The notes beneath the pieces were generated by a model. The model searched no databases and had not been told where the DNA came from. It saw nothing but the letters and a program-made list of their open reading frames with translations. A DNA stretch of 64,000 nucleotides from Nocardia sputorum (lineage in GTDB: Bacteria; Actinomycetota; Actinomycetes; Mycobacteriales; Mycobacteriaceae), in assembly GCF_027924405.1 (NCBI RefSeq), contig NZ_AP026978.1, positions 5,580,001 to 5,644,000 on the forward strand, in the 5' to 3' direction. The number at the start of each line of letters is the position of its first letter. Within the stretch, counting starts at the first letter, position 1. Shown here piece after piece: positions 42,335 to 53,147 of the stretch. A program made the translations under genes and the position numbers.

Positions 42335-43276
42335 GTGCTGTTCGACGCGGCGGCGGGGGCACTGATCTCGGACGGCGGATTGGCCACCGAGCTGGAGGCG
42401 CGCGGCCACGACCTGTCCGGCGCGCTGTGGTCGGCACGTCTGCTCCTGGACCGTCCCGCCGCCATCCAGGCCGTGCACGCGGCCTACTTCCGCGCGGGCG
42501 CCGACATCGCCACCACCGCCACCTATCAGGCTTCCTACGAGGGTTTCGCCGCGCGCGGACTGACCAGAGCGGAGTCCGCGCGGCTGTGGCGGCGCGGCGT
42601 GGCGCTGGCCCGTGCGGCGCGCGACGCCTGCGCCGACGAGCAGGTCCGATGGGTCGCCGCCTCGATCGGCCCCTACGGCGCCGCGTGCGCCGACGGATCG
42701 GAATACCGTGGCCGCTACGGGCGCACCGTGGCCGAACTGCGGACCTGGCATCGGCCGCGCATCGAGGTGCTCGCGGAGGCGGGCGCCGATCTGCTGGCCC
42801 TGGAGACCGTGCCCGATATCGATGAGGCCGAGGCGCTGGTTGACTTGGTGAACGACATCGGGGTGCCCGCGTGGCTCAGCTACACCATCGACGGCAGCCG
42901 CACGCGTGCCGGGCAACCGCTCGCCGACGCGTTCGCGGTGGCCGCCGGCTCGGACTCGATCGTCGCGATCGGCGTGAACTGCTGCGCGCCCGCCGATGTC
43001 GCGGACGCGGTCGAACTGGCCGCCCGCACCGGCAAACCCGTGATCGCCTACCCGAACAGCGGCGAAGACTGGGATGCGGCGCGCCACCGCTGGACGGGCC
43101 CCGCGCAGTTCGCCCCGCGGCAGGCGCGGGGCTGGCTCGCGCGTGGCGCGCGGATCGTCGGCGGATGCTGCCGTGTCGGCCCCGCTCAGATAGCCCGGCT
43201 CGCACGAGAAGTCCGAGGAACTGCGACCTGCGACGGCCCTCTCGCCGGTTCAGCCGACCCCGGAATGCCCGGCTGA
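42335..43276 (+). CDS. mmuM: Homocysteine S-methyltransferase
   Basis: 313-residue zinc-dependent homocysteine methyltransferase of the MmuM type, which makes methionine from homocysteine and S-methylmethionine or SAM. Motifs: DGGLATELEARG at the start, TTATYQASYEGF, the first zinc cysteine in GVNCCAP and the vicinal pair in VGGCCRVGP. TACAGT lies six bases before the GTG at 42335, so the message is probably leaderless. It follows phoU by 21 bases but likely has its own promoter. Confidence 0.93.
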   Translation: MLFDAAAGALISDGGLATELEARGHDLSGALWSARLLLDRPAAIQAVHAAYFRAGADIATTATYQASYEGFAARGLTRAESARLWRRGVALARAARDACADEQVRWVAASIGPYGAACADGSEYRGRYGRTVAELRTWHRPRIEVLAEAGADLLALETVPDIDEAEALVDLVNDIGVPAWLSYTIDGSRTRAGQPLADAFAVAAGSDSIVAIGVNCCAPADVADAVELAARTGKPVIAYPNSGEDWDAARHRWTGPAQFAPRQARGWLARGARIVGGCCRVGPAQIARLAREVRGTATCDGPLAGSADPGMPG

Positions 43277-43277
43277 A

Positions 43278-43328
43278 CGCCCGGCGGCGACCGCGCCCGT
43301 CTGCGGGACGTGCCCCCATCGCCGGGCG
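43278..43328. terminator. Hairpin between mmuM and sigma-factor gene
   Basis: CGCCCGGCG (43278-43286) pairs with CGCCGGGCG (43320-43328) directly after the mmuM stop, in the gap between convergent genes. The loop is long (33 bases), so its strength is uncertain. Confidence 0.4.
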
Positions 43329-43350
43329 CCGTCGCCGTCGTCCGGGCGGA

Positions 43351-44211
43351 TCACGTCTCCTCGAGCAGGGGGAAACGACCCGAACCGAGCAGCCCGGCGA
43401 TCGCGTCCATCTTCGCCTGCGGCGCGGCGTAGTCCGGATGGGCGCGCAGGACCGACGCCGCGTCGTGCAACCGGATCATCTGCCGTTCGGCCTCGGCGGC
43501 GGTGCGCCCGCCCGCGCTGACCGGATGGCGGGCGTACACCGGACGGCCGCGGTCGATCCGTCCGAGCGCGAGCGCTTTGTCCACCCGTCGTGAGCAGCGG
43601 CAGAACGCCGCCGGATCGACCAGGCCGCAGGTCGCGTTCAGGAAGTTGCCGAGCCGTTTTTTGGCGCGCTCCAAGCGCTTTCGGTAGGCGGCGGGGGTGA
43701 TGTCGAGGATCCAGGCGGCCTCGGTGGAACTCAGCTCGAACACGTCACCGAGCACGAAGGCGATCCGTTCGTCGCGGGCCAGGCACTGCAACATGCCTTG
43801 ACTGCAGGTGAGCCGCACCTCGGCGGTCAGCAGCACGGCTTCCGGGCCGCGATGGTCGGCCTCCGACAAACCGTCGGCCAGTCCCTCCCGGAAGGCGTCC
43901 AAGCTCAGGTGCGCCGCCTCCTGCGGGCTCTGGCGCCGCAGATTCAGCAGGTGATTGACGCCGATGCGATAGGCCCAGGTGAGCAGCCGCGCCTCCGCGC
44001 GCCAGGTGTGCAGATGGTCCAGGAGGCGCACCATGATCTCCTGCGTCGCGTCCTCGGCCTCCGCGGGCCGCCACACCATGCGCAGGGCGAGCCGATACAG
44101 CGGGTCCTGCAGCGAGCGCACGACCTGGGCGACGGCGTCCCGGTCGCCCGCGACCGCGCGGGCGACCATGGCCTGCTCCTGCGCCGAGACTGCGTCGTGC
44201 TCCGTGCTCAT
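43351..44211 (-). CDS. ECF-type RNA polymerase sigma factor with Cys-rich tail
   Basis: 286-residue sigma-70-family protein: region 2 (QDPLYRLALRMVWRPAEAEDATQEIMVRLLDHL), region 4 (LARDERIAFVLGDVFELSSTEAAWILDITPAAYRKRLERAKKRL). A C-terminal extension of about 90 residues contains a cysteine set, CGLVDPAAFCRCSRRVDKAL, that could hold zinc or sense redox. The ATG at 44211 is chosen for the normal N terminus. No anti-sigma gene is adjacent. It is 64 bases downstream of the dehalogenase on the same strand. Confidence 0.88.
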   Translation of the reverse strand: MSTEHDAVSAQEQAMVARAVAGDRDAVAQVVRSLQDPLYRLALRMVWRPAEAEDATQEIMVRLLDHLHTWRAEARLLTWAYRIGVNHLLNLRRQSPQEAAHLSLDAFREGLADGLSEADHRGPEAVLLTAEVRLTCSQGMLQCLARDERIAFVLGDVFELSSTEAAWILDITPAAYRKRLERAKKRLGNFLNATCGLVDPAAFCRCSRRVDKALALGRIDRGRPVYARHPVSAGGRTAAEAERQMIRLHDAASVLRAHPDYAAPQAKMDAIAGLLGSGRFPLLEET

Positions 44212-44275
44212 CCGGCCATCATTCGGCCTGCGCCGCGGTCGGCGCAAGCACTGCCGGGTCACACCGGGGCCGGGG

Positions 44276-45148
44276 TCACGGGCGAGCGGGAGCCCCGGCC
44301 AGCGCGTGCCGGTCGAGCCACTCGGCCACCGCCAGGCCGATCTCGTCCGGCCGATCCTCCGGCGCGTGGTGGCCCGCGGGCCCGATCGGCGCGACCTCGG
44401 CGCTCGCGAAGGTGTTCGCGGCCCACTCGATCACCTCCGCCGACCCCAAGCCGACACCGTTCTCCAGCGCCATCAGCAGCTTGGGCACCTCGGGTGTCGC
44501 GGCCGCCCAGACGCCGTAGCCGCGCACCAGGGCGACCACGTCCGCGGGCTCGCCGTCCAGCGGGAACTCGCGCGGCCACACCAGCAGCGGCTTGCGCGAC
44601 GCCGGTGTGGGGAACGGCGCGCGGTACACGTCGTGGTCCTCGGCCGCCAGGTCGGCGACGCCCTTCGGCAGGTTGAACTCGATGAAGGTGTTCTCCTCCA
44701 GGATCATTCGCTCCCCTTCCGCGGAGCGGAACTTCCGGAACAGCTCGGCGCCGAGCGGGGGCAACTCGTCCCAGCGCATCGGCCGCAGGAACGTTTCGAT
44801 CAGCGCGATACCGCGCACGCGACCGGGATGCCGCGCGGCCCAGTCCATGGCCAGGGCGCCGCCCCAGTCGTGCCCGACCAGCACCACCTGGTCCAGCCCC
44901 AGGGCGTCGAACCAGGCGTCCAGGTAGGCGGCGTGATCGGTGAGACGGTAGCCGATGTCGGGCTTGCCCGACTCCCCCATCCCGATCAGGTCCGGGGCCA
45001 GTGCCCTGGTCCGGTCTGCCACGTGGGGGATCACCTTGCGCCACAGATGCGAGGAGGTGGGATTGCCGTGCAGGAACACCACCGGGGTCTCCTCCGCGCC
45101 GGTGTCGCGGTAGTGGATGAAGGAATCGAGGACGTCGACGGTGGGCAT
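44276..45148 (-). CDS. Haloalkane dehalogenase (alpha/beta hydrolase)
   Basis: 290-residue alpha/beta hydrolase of the haloalkane dehalogenase family, LinB/DhaA-like subgroup II. Nucleophile Asp94 is in VGHDWGG; the halide-binding pair is Asn29 (HGNPTSS) and Trp95; the catalytic acid is probably the glutamate in ALIETFLRP; the histidine is in GPAGHHAPED. These enzymes cut C-halogen bonds of haloalkanes in water. AAAGGA is eight bases before the ATG at 45148. No other dehalogenation gene is nearby. Confidence 0.88.
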   Translation of the reverse strand: MPTVDVLDSFIHYRDTGAEETPVVFLHGNPTSSHLWRKVIPHVADRTRALAPDLIGMGESGKPDIGYRLTDHAAYLDAWFDALGLDQVVLVGHDWGGALAMDWAARHPGRVRGIALIETFLRPMRWDELPPLGAELFRKFRSAEGERMILEENTFIEFNLPKGVADLAAEDHDVYRAPFPTPASRKPLLVWPREFPLDGEPADVVALVRGYGVWAAATPEVPKLLMALENGVGLGSAEVIEWAANTFASAEVAPIGPAGHHAPEDRPDEIGLAVAEWLDRHALAGAPARP

Positions 45149-45834
45149 GATGTGGTCCTTTCGGGTCCGGCTCTTTCGCCTGCACCCGTTTGGACACACG
45201 AATCCGCCCACCTGTGACCGACCTCGGAGTGAGCCTGGTCACAGCCCCGCCGGTCGAGCCAGGCCGGGTTCGTCAGCGGTGGGAAATCCGTACTCATGCA
45301 GTAGATATATGGTCGAAACTGAAGATAGGCTGAGAAACTTTTCGAACCCTCAGAACGAACTTGCCAATCCGCGCGAGATTTATCTACTGTCTTGATACGT
45401 AGAACCAAGCGCGATCGGAGACGGAGCGGAAGCGTGCTGGCACCAACCGGATAGTGACTCCCCGCGCACCGGCACCCGCCGGAGCCCGATCACCCCCTGA
45501 TCATCACGAGTGAGTCCGGAGCAAGCGCGGCTCGACACCTCGGGACCTCCCCCTCATCAGCCCCGTGGTGTCGTCCCAGTGCGGTCTTCGGAGTGGACAA
45601 CCAATCCGCACAACCGCGCGGCTCCCCAGGGCTCCTCGTGATAACCGCCCCCGAATCGGCGCCGGCACGGCGATTCGGGGGCGGGCCCATTCTTCGGTCC
45701 GGTCGCGTCGGCGCACGGCCGGTTATCGGCCGGCTGTGCCGAATCTCATACGCGCCATTCGGTTGTGCGAACCGCGCCACTGGATACTTTGACGCCGGTT
45801 ACAGTTTCAAGTGGATTCGGCGTTAGGAAGTTCG
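45149..45834. other. Long noncoding region with strong hairpins
   Basis: A 686-base gap between the divergent dehalogenase and the HNH lipoprotein gene. Its left half is AT-rich for this genome (about 45295-45410). Its right half holds a perfect 13-base stem, CGCCCCCGAATCG (45646-45658) with CGATTCGGGGGCG (45671-45683), loop 12. A second hairpin, CGGCCG-GTTAT-CGGCCG (45716-45732), follows. Short frames inside lack coding character. A small RNA or long 5' leader is possible. Confidence 0.5.
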
Positions 45835-46557
45835 ATGAAGTCCACAGCGCAGCGGCTGGCCCTGCTCGGCATCATGGTCGCGACTTCCGTCGGACTGATC
45901 TCCTGTTCCTCGGTACGGCCCAGCGAGTCGACCGCAGCGGGCTGCGGGACCGGCGGCCGGGTCTGCGCCGACGCGCCCGCACCGATTCCCGCTCGCGACG
46001 CCCTCGCCCTGTTGAACGCCCTGCGCGTGGCGGAGCGCGCGCCCAAAACCGGTTACAGTCGAGACGAATTCGGGCCGCCCTGGTCGGACAACGTCACGGT
46101 GCCCGGTGGCGGCAACGGCTGCGACACGCGCAACGACATCCTCCAGCGCGACATGACCGACGTGACTTTCAAGTCGGGCAAGTGCATCGTCGCGACCGGT
46201 ACGCTCGCCGACCCCTACACCGGCAAGACCATCAACTTCAAGCGGGGCACGAAGTCCTCCGACGACGTCCAGATCGATCACGTCGTCGCGCTCTCGGACG
46301 CCTGGCAGAAAGGCGCGCAGCAACTTTCCGCCGAACGCCGCCGCGATCTGGCCAACGACCCGCTCAATCTACAGGCCGTCGACGGCCCGACCAACCAGTC
46401 CAAGAGCGACTCCGACGCGGCCGAATGGCTACCGCCGAGCAAGGGCTACCACTGCGCCTACCTGACCAGGCAGATCCAGGTGAAGACGGCCTATCAGCTC
46501 TGGGTCACCCCGGCCGAGAAGGACGCCATGGCGCGAGTCCTGAGCGCCTGCCCCTGA
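45835..46557 (+). CDS. Secreted HNH-type nuclease lipoprotein (DUF1524/GmrSD-C like)
   Basis: 240-residue protein. A lipoprotein signal with lipobox LISC places it outside the membrane. The C-terminal half has the DUF1524 HNH nuclease pattern: DDVQIDHVVALSDAW (catalytic Asp-His), then DPLNLQAVDGPTNQSKSDSDAAEWLPPSKGYHC. Extra cysteines (GCDTRND, GKCIVA, YHCAY, SACP) may form disulfides suitable for an exported protein. AGGAAG lies ahead of the ATG at 45835. Related secreted HNH nucleases in actinobacteria are thought to degrade external DNA; that role here is inference. Confidence 0.88.
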   Translation: MKSTAQRLALLGIMVATSVGLISCSSVRPSESTAAGCGTGGRVCADAPAPIPARDALALLNALRVAERAPKTGYSRDEFGPPWSDNVTVPGGGNGCDTRNDILQRDMTDVTFKSGKCIVATGTLADPYTGKTINFKRGTKSSDDVQIDHVVALSDAWQKGAQQLSAERRRDLANDPLNLQAVDGPTNQSKSDSDAAEWLPPSKGYHCAYLTRQIQVKTAYQLWVTPAEKDAMARVLSACP

Positions 46558-46559
46558 GC

Positions 46560-47576
46560 CTAGGGAAACTCGATCACCACCTTCCCGAACGGATCACCGG
46601 TGCGGAAATACCGGTAGGCCGCTTCGGCTTCCTCGAACGGAAACACGCGGTCGACGACCGGACGCGTCCGATGGGCGGCGATCGCTCGATTCATCGCCTC
46701 GAAATCCGTTCGGCTGCCCACCGCGATACGGCGAATGGACAGATACGACGACCCGAACGGGTTGCCCACGGGCACGTCACCGGCGGGCATCGCGCCGATC
46801 ATCGTGATCCGCGCGTTGTACGCGCCCGCCCGCACGGATTTCGCGAGCGTCGGCATGCCCACCGCGTCGAGGACGTGATCCACGCCGTCCCCGCCCGTGC
46901 GCTCCAGCACGGCGAGTTCCCACTCCGGGGTCCGGCTCCGATCGATCACCTCGTCGGCCCCGAGCGCACGCAGCCGCTCGGCTTTGCGCGCGTTCGAGGT
47001 GATCGAGATGACTTCAGCGCCGTACGTTTTCGCGTGCTGCACCCCGAACAGCGCCACCGATCCGCTGCCTACCGTCAAGACGGTCTCGCCCGGGCGCACC
47101 GGCAGCGGCGTGCTCAGCGCGGCCCACGCCACCACTCCGGCGCAGGTCAACGTCGCGGCCTCCGCGTCCGAGAGGTGGCCCGGCACGTGCACCACCGAAT
47201 CCTCCTCCAGCACCGCGTAAGTGGCGAGCATGCCGGGATAGGTCGCGCCGTACTGCTCGACGACGTGCGCCTGACGCTGGGGGCCGTCGGCCCACCGGAC
47301 GAAGTAGGTGGCGGTCACCCGGTCGCCCACCGCGGCGCGCGTCACGGCGTCACCCACGGCGATCACCTCACCGACGCCGTCGCTGAGCGGCACGACGCCC
47401 GGGATAGCGGGCAGCGGGTACGTCCCGTCCATCAGCATCAGGTCGCGACGATTCAGCGATGCCGCCCGCACCCGGATCACCACTTGCCGTGGGCCGGGCT
47501 CGGGCAACTGCTGCGGCGCGGCGGTCAGCCCGTCCGCCCCGCGCGCGGGATCCAGATGGTAGGCGACGGCCTGCAT
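46560..47576 (-). CDS. Zinc-independent alcohol dehydrogenase/quinone oxidoreductase
   Basis: 338-residue medium-chain dehydrogenase/reductase. The substrate domain has AASLNRRDLMLMDGTYPLPAIPGVVPLSDGVGEV. The NADPH-binding turn is VLTVGSGSVALFGVQHAK, and GADEVIDRSRTPEWELAVLERTGGDGVDHVLDAVG follows. The structural-zinc cysteines are absent. The ATG at 47576 shares a base with the stop of the SnoaL-like gene (TGATG), so the two are coupled. Substrate unknown. Confidence 0.92.
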   Translation of the reverse strand: MQAVAYHLDPARGADGLTAAPQQLPEPGPRQVVIRVRAASLNRRDLMLMDGTYPLPAIPGVVPLSDGVGEVIAVGDAVTRAAVGDRVTATYFVRWADGPQRQAHVVEQYGATYPGMLATYAVLEEDSVVHVPGHLSDAEAATLTCAGVVAWAALSTPLPVRPGETVLTVGSGSVALFGVQHAKTYGAEVISITSNARKAERLRALGADEVIDRSRTPEWELAVLERTGGDGVDHVLDAVGMPTLAKSVRAGAYNARITMIGAMPAGDVPVGNPFGSSYLSIRRIAVGSRTDFEAMNRAIAAHRTRPVVDRVFPFEEAEAAYRYFRTGDPFGKVVIEFP

Positions 47577-48019
47577 CACGCGACGCCGATGTACTGGTGA
47601 TCCCACCGGATCCGGCCCTCGTCGTCGAGCGCGACGACGTCGTATCCACCACCCACCACGGCCCCGTCGGCCTTCGTCACCATGTGCCAGCTCAGGCCGA
47701 TCAAGTTCACGGAGAGACGCACCGCAGGCCCTCCGGAGACGAACACGTGCTCACCCGGAGCGACGAACTCGTCGTACGCGCGATCGACCCGCCGGTCCAA
47801 CGCTTCGTAGCCGCGAATCTCCACCGTCGGGATCGGGAAGGACAATCGGCCAAGCGCCTCCCGCATCGCCTGCGGCGGATCCACCAGCACCTGCGCCCCG
47901 TCCTCGGCCCACAGCTGCCGGATCCGCTTGCGCCTCGCTTCGGCATCGGATTCGTTCCACAGCGCGATATACCGTTCGGCGAACCGGGAAAGTTCCTGCT
48001 CATCCAGTTTCTTGCTCAT
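47576..48019 (-). CDS. SnoaL/NTF2-like protein
   Basis: 147-residue cone-shaped NTF2-fold protein (RYIALWNESDAEARRKRIRQLWAEDGAQVLVDP; VRLSVNLIGLSWHMVTKADGAVVGGGYDVVALDDEGRIRWDHQYIG). Such proteins are small isomerases, hydrolases or binding proteins for hydrophobic ligands. It is the first gene of a two-gene operon with the MDR oxidoreductase and is divergent from the XRE regulator. Confidence 0.87.
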   Translation of the reverse strand: MSKKLDEQELSRFAERYIALWNESDAEARRKRIRQLWAEDGAQVLVDPPQAMREALGRLSFPIPTVEIRGYEALDRRVDRAYDEFVAPGEHVFVSGGPAVRLSVNLIGLSWHMVTKADGAVVGGGYDVVALDDEGRIRWDHQYIGVA

Positions 48020-48105
48020 GCGGCGAAGTCTTGCCGTCGACCGGCGCCTGTGCGATTCCCCGCAAGGTATGGCGAGCCCGTCGTTCAGCGCCGGATACTG
48101 CTGCT

Positions 48106-48897
48106 ATGACGACGGCGGCCCAGTCCACCGGGTTCGCCCGGCAGCTCAAGCACTGGCGCACGCTGCGACGGGTCAGTCAGCTGGATCTCGCGATCCGCGC
48201 CGACACCACGCAGCGTCATCTCAGCTTCCTGGAGCAGGGCCGCTCGCGCCCCGGACGCACCATGGTGGTGCGGCTGGCCGAATCGCTGGAGCTGTCGCTG
48301 CGCGAGCGCAACGGATTGCTGCTCGCCGCGGGTTACGCGCCGATCTTTCCCGAATCGGAACTCCACACAGTGGAATTGGCACCGGTGCTGGAGGCGTTGC
48401 GCGCCATTCTGGACGGCCATCTGCCCTACCCGGCGCTGGTGGTCCGGCCCTATGGCATCCTGCTCGCCGCCAACGCCGCCTTCGACGTGCTCACCGAGGG
48501 CGCCGCCCCATGGCTGCTGGAGCCGCCGGTCAACGTGCTGCGGCTCGCGCTGCACCCGGACGGCTTGGCCGCCCGCGTGGTCAACCTGCCGGACTGGGGA
48601 AGGCACGTCACCGAGGCGCTGCGCAACCGGATGGACCGCAGTCCCGATCCCGTCCTGGACGAGCTGGTCGAGGAACTGGAGACCTATCTGCCGTCCACCG
48701 AGCCGGGGCCGGAGCATCTGGGTTTCGCGGTGCCGCTGCGTCTGCGCTGCGCCGAAGGGGAGCTGCGTTTGATCACCACCCTCACTTCGTTCGCCACGGC
48801 GGTGGACGTCACGCTCGCCGAATTGCAACTGGAGGCGTTCCTGCCGGGCGACGAGCAGACCGCGCAGATCCTGCGCGGCCGCGCCGCACGACGCTGA
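48106..48897 (+). CDS. XRE-family regulator with MmyB-like ligand domain
   Basis: 263 residues: the N-terminal helix-turn-helix (LKHWRTLRRVSQLDLAIRADTTQRHLSFLEQGRSRPGRTMV) joins a PAS-like MmyB ligand-binding domain (LPYPALVVRPYGILLAANAAFDVLTEGAAPWLLEPPVNVLRLALHPDGLA). GATACT lies six bases before the ATG, so the transcript is likely leaderless. MmyB-type regulators often bind fatty acids and control the divergent reductase gene, here the SnoaL-MDR pair. Confidence 0.9.
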   Translation: MTTAAQSTGFARQLKHWRTLRRVSQLDLAIRADTTQRHLSFLEQGRSRPGRTMVVRLAESLELSLRERNGLLLAAGYAPIFPESELHTVELAPVLEALRAILDGHLPYPALVVRPYGILLAANAAFDVLTEGAAPWLLEPPVNVLRLALHPDGLAARVVNLPDWGRHVTEALRNRMDRSPDPVLDELVEELETYLPSTEPGPEHLGFAVPLRLRCAEGELRLITTLTSFATAVDVTLAELQLEAFLPGDEQTAQILRGRAARR

Positions 48898-48910
48898 GCG
48901 AGGTGCCCCA

Positions 48911-48945
48911 GCGAGGTCCCGCAGGCCGCTCCTGCGGGACCTCGC
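48911..48945. terminator. Strong bidirectional terminator hairpin
   Basis: GCGAGGTCCCGCAG (48911-48924) pairs perfectly over 14 bases with CTGCGGGACCTCGC (48932-48945), loop of seven, between the convergent XRE and FAD-monooxygenase genes. Confidence 0.8.
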
Positions 48946-48952
48946 CATCGAC

Positions 48953-50155
48953 TCACACCGACGCGAGTTCGTGCTCGGCCGGGGCTTCCCAATCGATCCG
49001 GTAGCGCTGCTCGGGGCCCATGGTCTTCTCCGGCTTCATCACCGTCTTGGCCATGAGCGGCATGAGCAGCTGCATGACCTTGCGCCCCACGGGCCCCGGC
49101 GTCTTGCTGTGGTTGATCTTCGCCGCGCGCGCCGCGACGCCTTCCACACGCTCGCGCCGCAACCGCTCGTAAACCGCGAACGCCTCGGGAACGGGCAGAT
49201 CACGCAGGCAGCGCGCCAGCTGCACAGCGCTCTCGATCGCCAGCGACGCACCCTGGCCGGAACTATTGGACGGCGCGTGCACCGCGTCGCCCACCAGCAC
49301 CATCCGCCCGCGATGCCAGTGCGGCACCGGCGGCATGATGTGCAGCGCACCGACCACTTCCAGCTGGTCCTCGGTGGTGCGACGAGCGAGTTCGCCGCCA
49401 GGGGTGTCGTCGCCGTAGGTCTCGCGCAGGGTCCGCAACCACTGCGCGCTCGGCACCGCCCGCGCCGCGGTGAGCGACAGATACTCCTTGTGCGGCAGGT
49501 TCGCTCCCCACGCCACCCGCCCGTCGCCGAGCGGCCAGTACAGGTAGTACGCCCGCTTGCCGAACGCGAAGGTCATGGTGTCGGCCGGGAGGTCGGCGTC
49601 GCACTCGGTGGTCGCGCCGAAGCCGAGCATGCCGGTGTAGTCCGGGCCGGGCGCCTCCGGGTCGATCAGCGTGCGCACCCGCGAGCGGATGCCGTCCGCG
49701 CCGATCAGCACGTCGGCGGTGGCCGTGCTGCCGTCGGCGAACCGGGCGGTGATCCCCGACTCGTCCTCGTGCACGTCGACCAGGCGTTTCTCGTACTCGA
49801 ACGGGACCCCCGCTGCGGTCGCGTGCCGGTGCAACGCCTGGTGCAACTCGCTGCGATCGACCAGTTGCAGCGGCGGCACATCGGAGAGGCCGGGCAGGTC
49901 GAGAACCTTGTTCCCGACGGCCATCCGCATCTTGCTCACCGGCAGCGCGATGGCGCGGACCGGGTCGCCCGCCCCGATGATGTCGAGAGCGGCGATGCCG
50001 TTGGGCGCGAGGGCGAGTCCGCTGCCGATGCCGTAGGAAGGGCCGGGATAGGCCTCGTAGACGCGGGCGTCGATGCCCGCTTTGCGCAGGGCCGTCGCGA
50101 CGACGGGTCCGGCGATGCCGCCACCGATCACCAGGGCGGTACGTGTTGTGGACAT
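48953..50155 (-). CDS. FAD-dependent aromatic-type monooxygenase
   Basis: 400-residue class A flavoprotein monooxygenase. The Rossmann motif VIGGGIAGPVVATALRKAGIDARVYEA, the DG motif VLIGADGIRSRVRTLIDP and the GD motif MVLVGDAVHAPSNSSGQGASLAIESAVQLARCL are all present. GGAGA lies before the ATG at 50155. Such enzymes hydroxylate aromatics or inactivate drugs such as tetracycline or rifampicin. Being downstream of PadR and an MFS pump on the same strand suggests a detoxification role; the substrate is not known. Confidence 0.92.
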   Translation of the reverse strand: MSTTRTALVIGGGIAGPVVATALRKAGIDARVYEAYPGPSYGIGSGLALAPNGIAALDIIGAGDPVRAIALPVSKMRMAVGNKVLDLPGLSDVPPLQLVDRSELHQALHRHATAAGVPFEYEKRLVDVHEDESGITARFADGSTATADVLIGADGIRSRVRTLIDPEAPGPDYTGMLGFGATTECDADLPADTMTFAFGKRAYYLYWPLGDGRVAWGANLPHKEYLSLTAARAVPSAQWLRTLRETYGDDTPGGELARRTTEDQLEVVGALHIMPPVPHWHRGRMVLVGDAVHAPSNSSGQGASLAIESAVQLARCLRDLPVPEAFAVYERLRRERVEGVAARAAKINHSKTPGPVGRKVMQLLMPLMAKTVMKPEKTMGPEQRYRIDWEAPAEHELASV

Positions 50156-50335
50156 GGGTGTCTCCAGGATTCGTGCGATACGGGTTTCGGTTCCCGGACC
50201 GACGCACGCGCCACCCACCCGGTTATCCTGTGGTTGCCAGCCTTGTAGCCGGGTGCGCGTTCGCGGGCGCGGTTCGAGACTGTTCGATCGGGCCCGGCGG
50301 CGGTGTTGCCGCACCTCGCCGGGTCCGGTTCTCGG

Positions 50336-50980
50336 CTAGTTCTCGGCAATCCCCCTCTCCACCAGCTCGGCGACCTCGGACGGCAGCGCGCCGCGCTCGT
50401 GCCATGCACGCCATTGCGCCAGTCCAGGGAAGGTGCCCTCGGTCAGCTCGTCGCGCAGCGAACGCGTCCACGCCGCTTCGGCTTCCAGCATCGCCAGTCC
50501 GAACTCGGATTCGATGATGAACAGCCGCGGCAGCGCGCACGCGAGTTCGCCGAGTTCGCGGCGCATGGTGCCGATGGTCCGCTCCAGCGCTTCGATGCGC
50601 GCGCCGAGCAGTTCGATCACCTCGGCGGGCGGAAGCACCGCGAGAATGGACAGCCCCGCGACGAACCGGTGGTGTTCCGGCTCCGGAGTCGACAGCAGCT
50701 CCCTGGTCCAATCGGTCATCTCGGCGCGGCCCGCGTCGGTGATCCGGTAGATCACCCGCTCCGGCCGCGCGCCCGCGCGCTCACTGCCGACCACCTCGAG
50801 GAAGCCGACCTTGGCCATGTTCTGCACGACCGTGTAGAGCGAGCCCCACTTGATCGCCATGTCGTGGTCTTTGCCCCGATCGCGCAGGGTCTGGGCGATC
50901 TCGTACCGGTGCATCGGGCGTTCGACGATCACGGACAGCACCGCGAGCGCGAGCAGGTTGTCGACCTTGCGTTTCTTCAT
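50336..50980 (-). CDS. PadR-family transcriptional regulator
   Basis: 214-residue PadR regulator: the winged helix (LLALAVLSVIVERPMHRYEIAQTLRDRG, MAIKWGSLYTVVQNMAKVGFLEVVG, RPERVIYRITDAGRAEM) and a long C-terminal dimerisation helix region. A perfect inverted repeat lies immediately upstream of its start. It is 61 bases downstream of the MFS gene and 180 bases upstream of the FAD monooxygenase, all on the minus strand. PadR proteins usually repress multidrug pumps until a toxic ligand binds. Confidence 0.92.
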   Translation of the reverse strand: MKKRKVDNLLALAVLSVIVERPMHRYEIAQTLRDRGKDHDMAIKWGSLYTVVQNMAKVGFLEVVGSERAGARPERVIYRITDAGRAEMTDWTRELLSTPEPEHHRFVAGLSILAVLPPAEVIELLGARIEALERTIGTMRRELGELACALPRLFIIESEFGLAMLEAEAAWTRSLRDELTEGTFPGLAQWRAWHERGALPSEVAELVERGIAEN

Positions 50981-50992
50981 CGCGGCACCTCC

Positions 50993-51024
50993 TTACTCGT
51001 GTACGAATATACGTCCACGAGTAA
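50993..51024. promoter_or_regulatory. PadR operator candidate
   Basis: TTACTCGTG (50993-51001) and CACGAGTAA (51016-51024) form a perfect nine-base inverted repeat with a 14-base AT-rich centre, 13-44 bases before padR. It fits autoregulation by PadR. Confidence 0.65.
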
Positions 51025-51041
51025 TGGTGCCGCAAGCGCTG

Positions 51042-53147
<2,106 letters not shown>

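Noticed and set aside
40730..43087. 785-residue minus-strand reading of the nitroreductase gene
   Set aside because: The added N-terminal part is antisense to phoU and mmuM; only the 131 residues from 41125 have family features.
45117..45395. Short frames on both strands upstream of the dehalogenase
   Set aside because: They cross the promoter region and dehalogenase start, have poor composition and no start signals.
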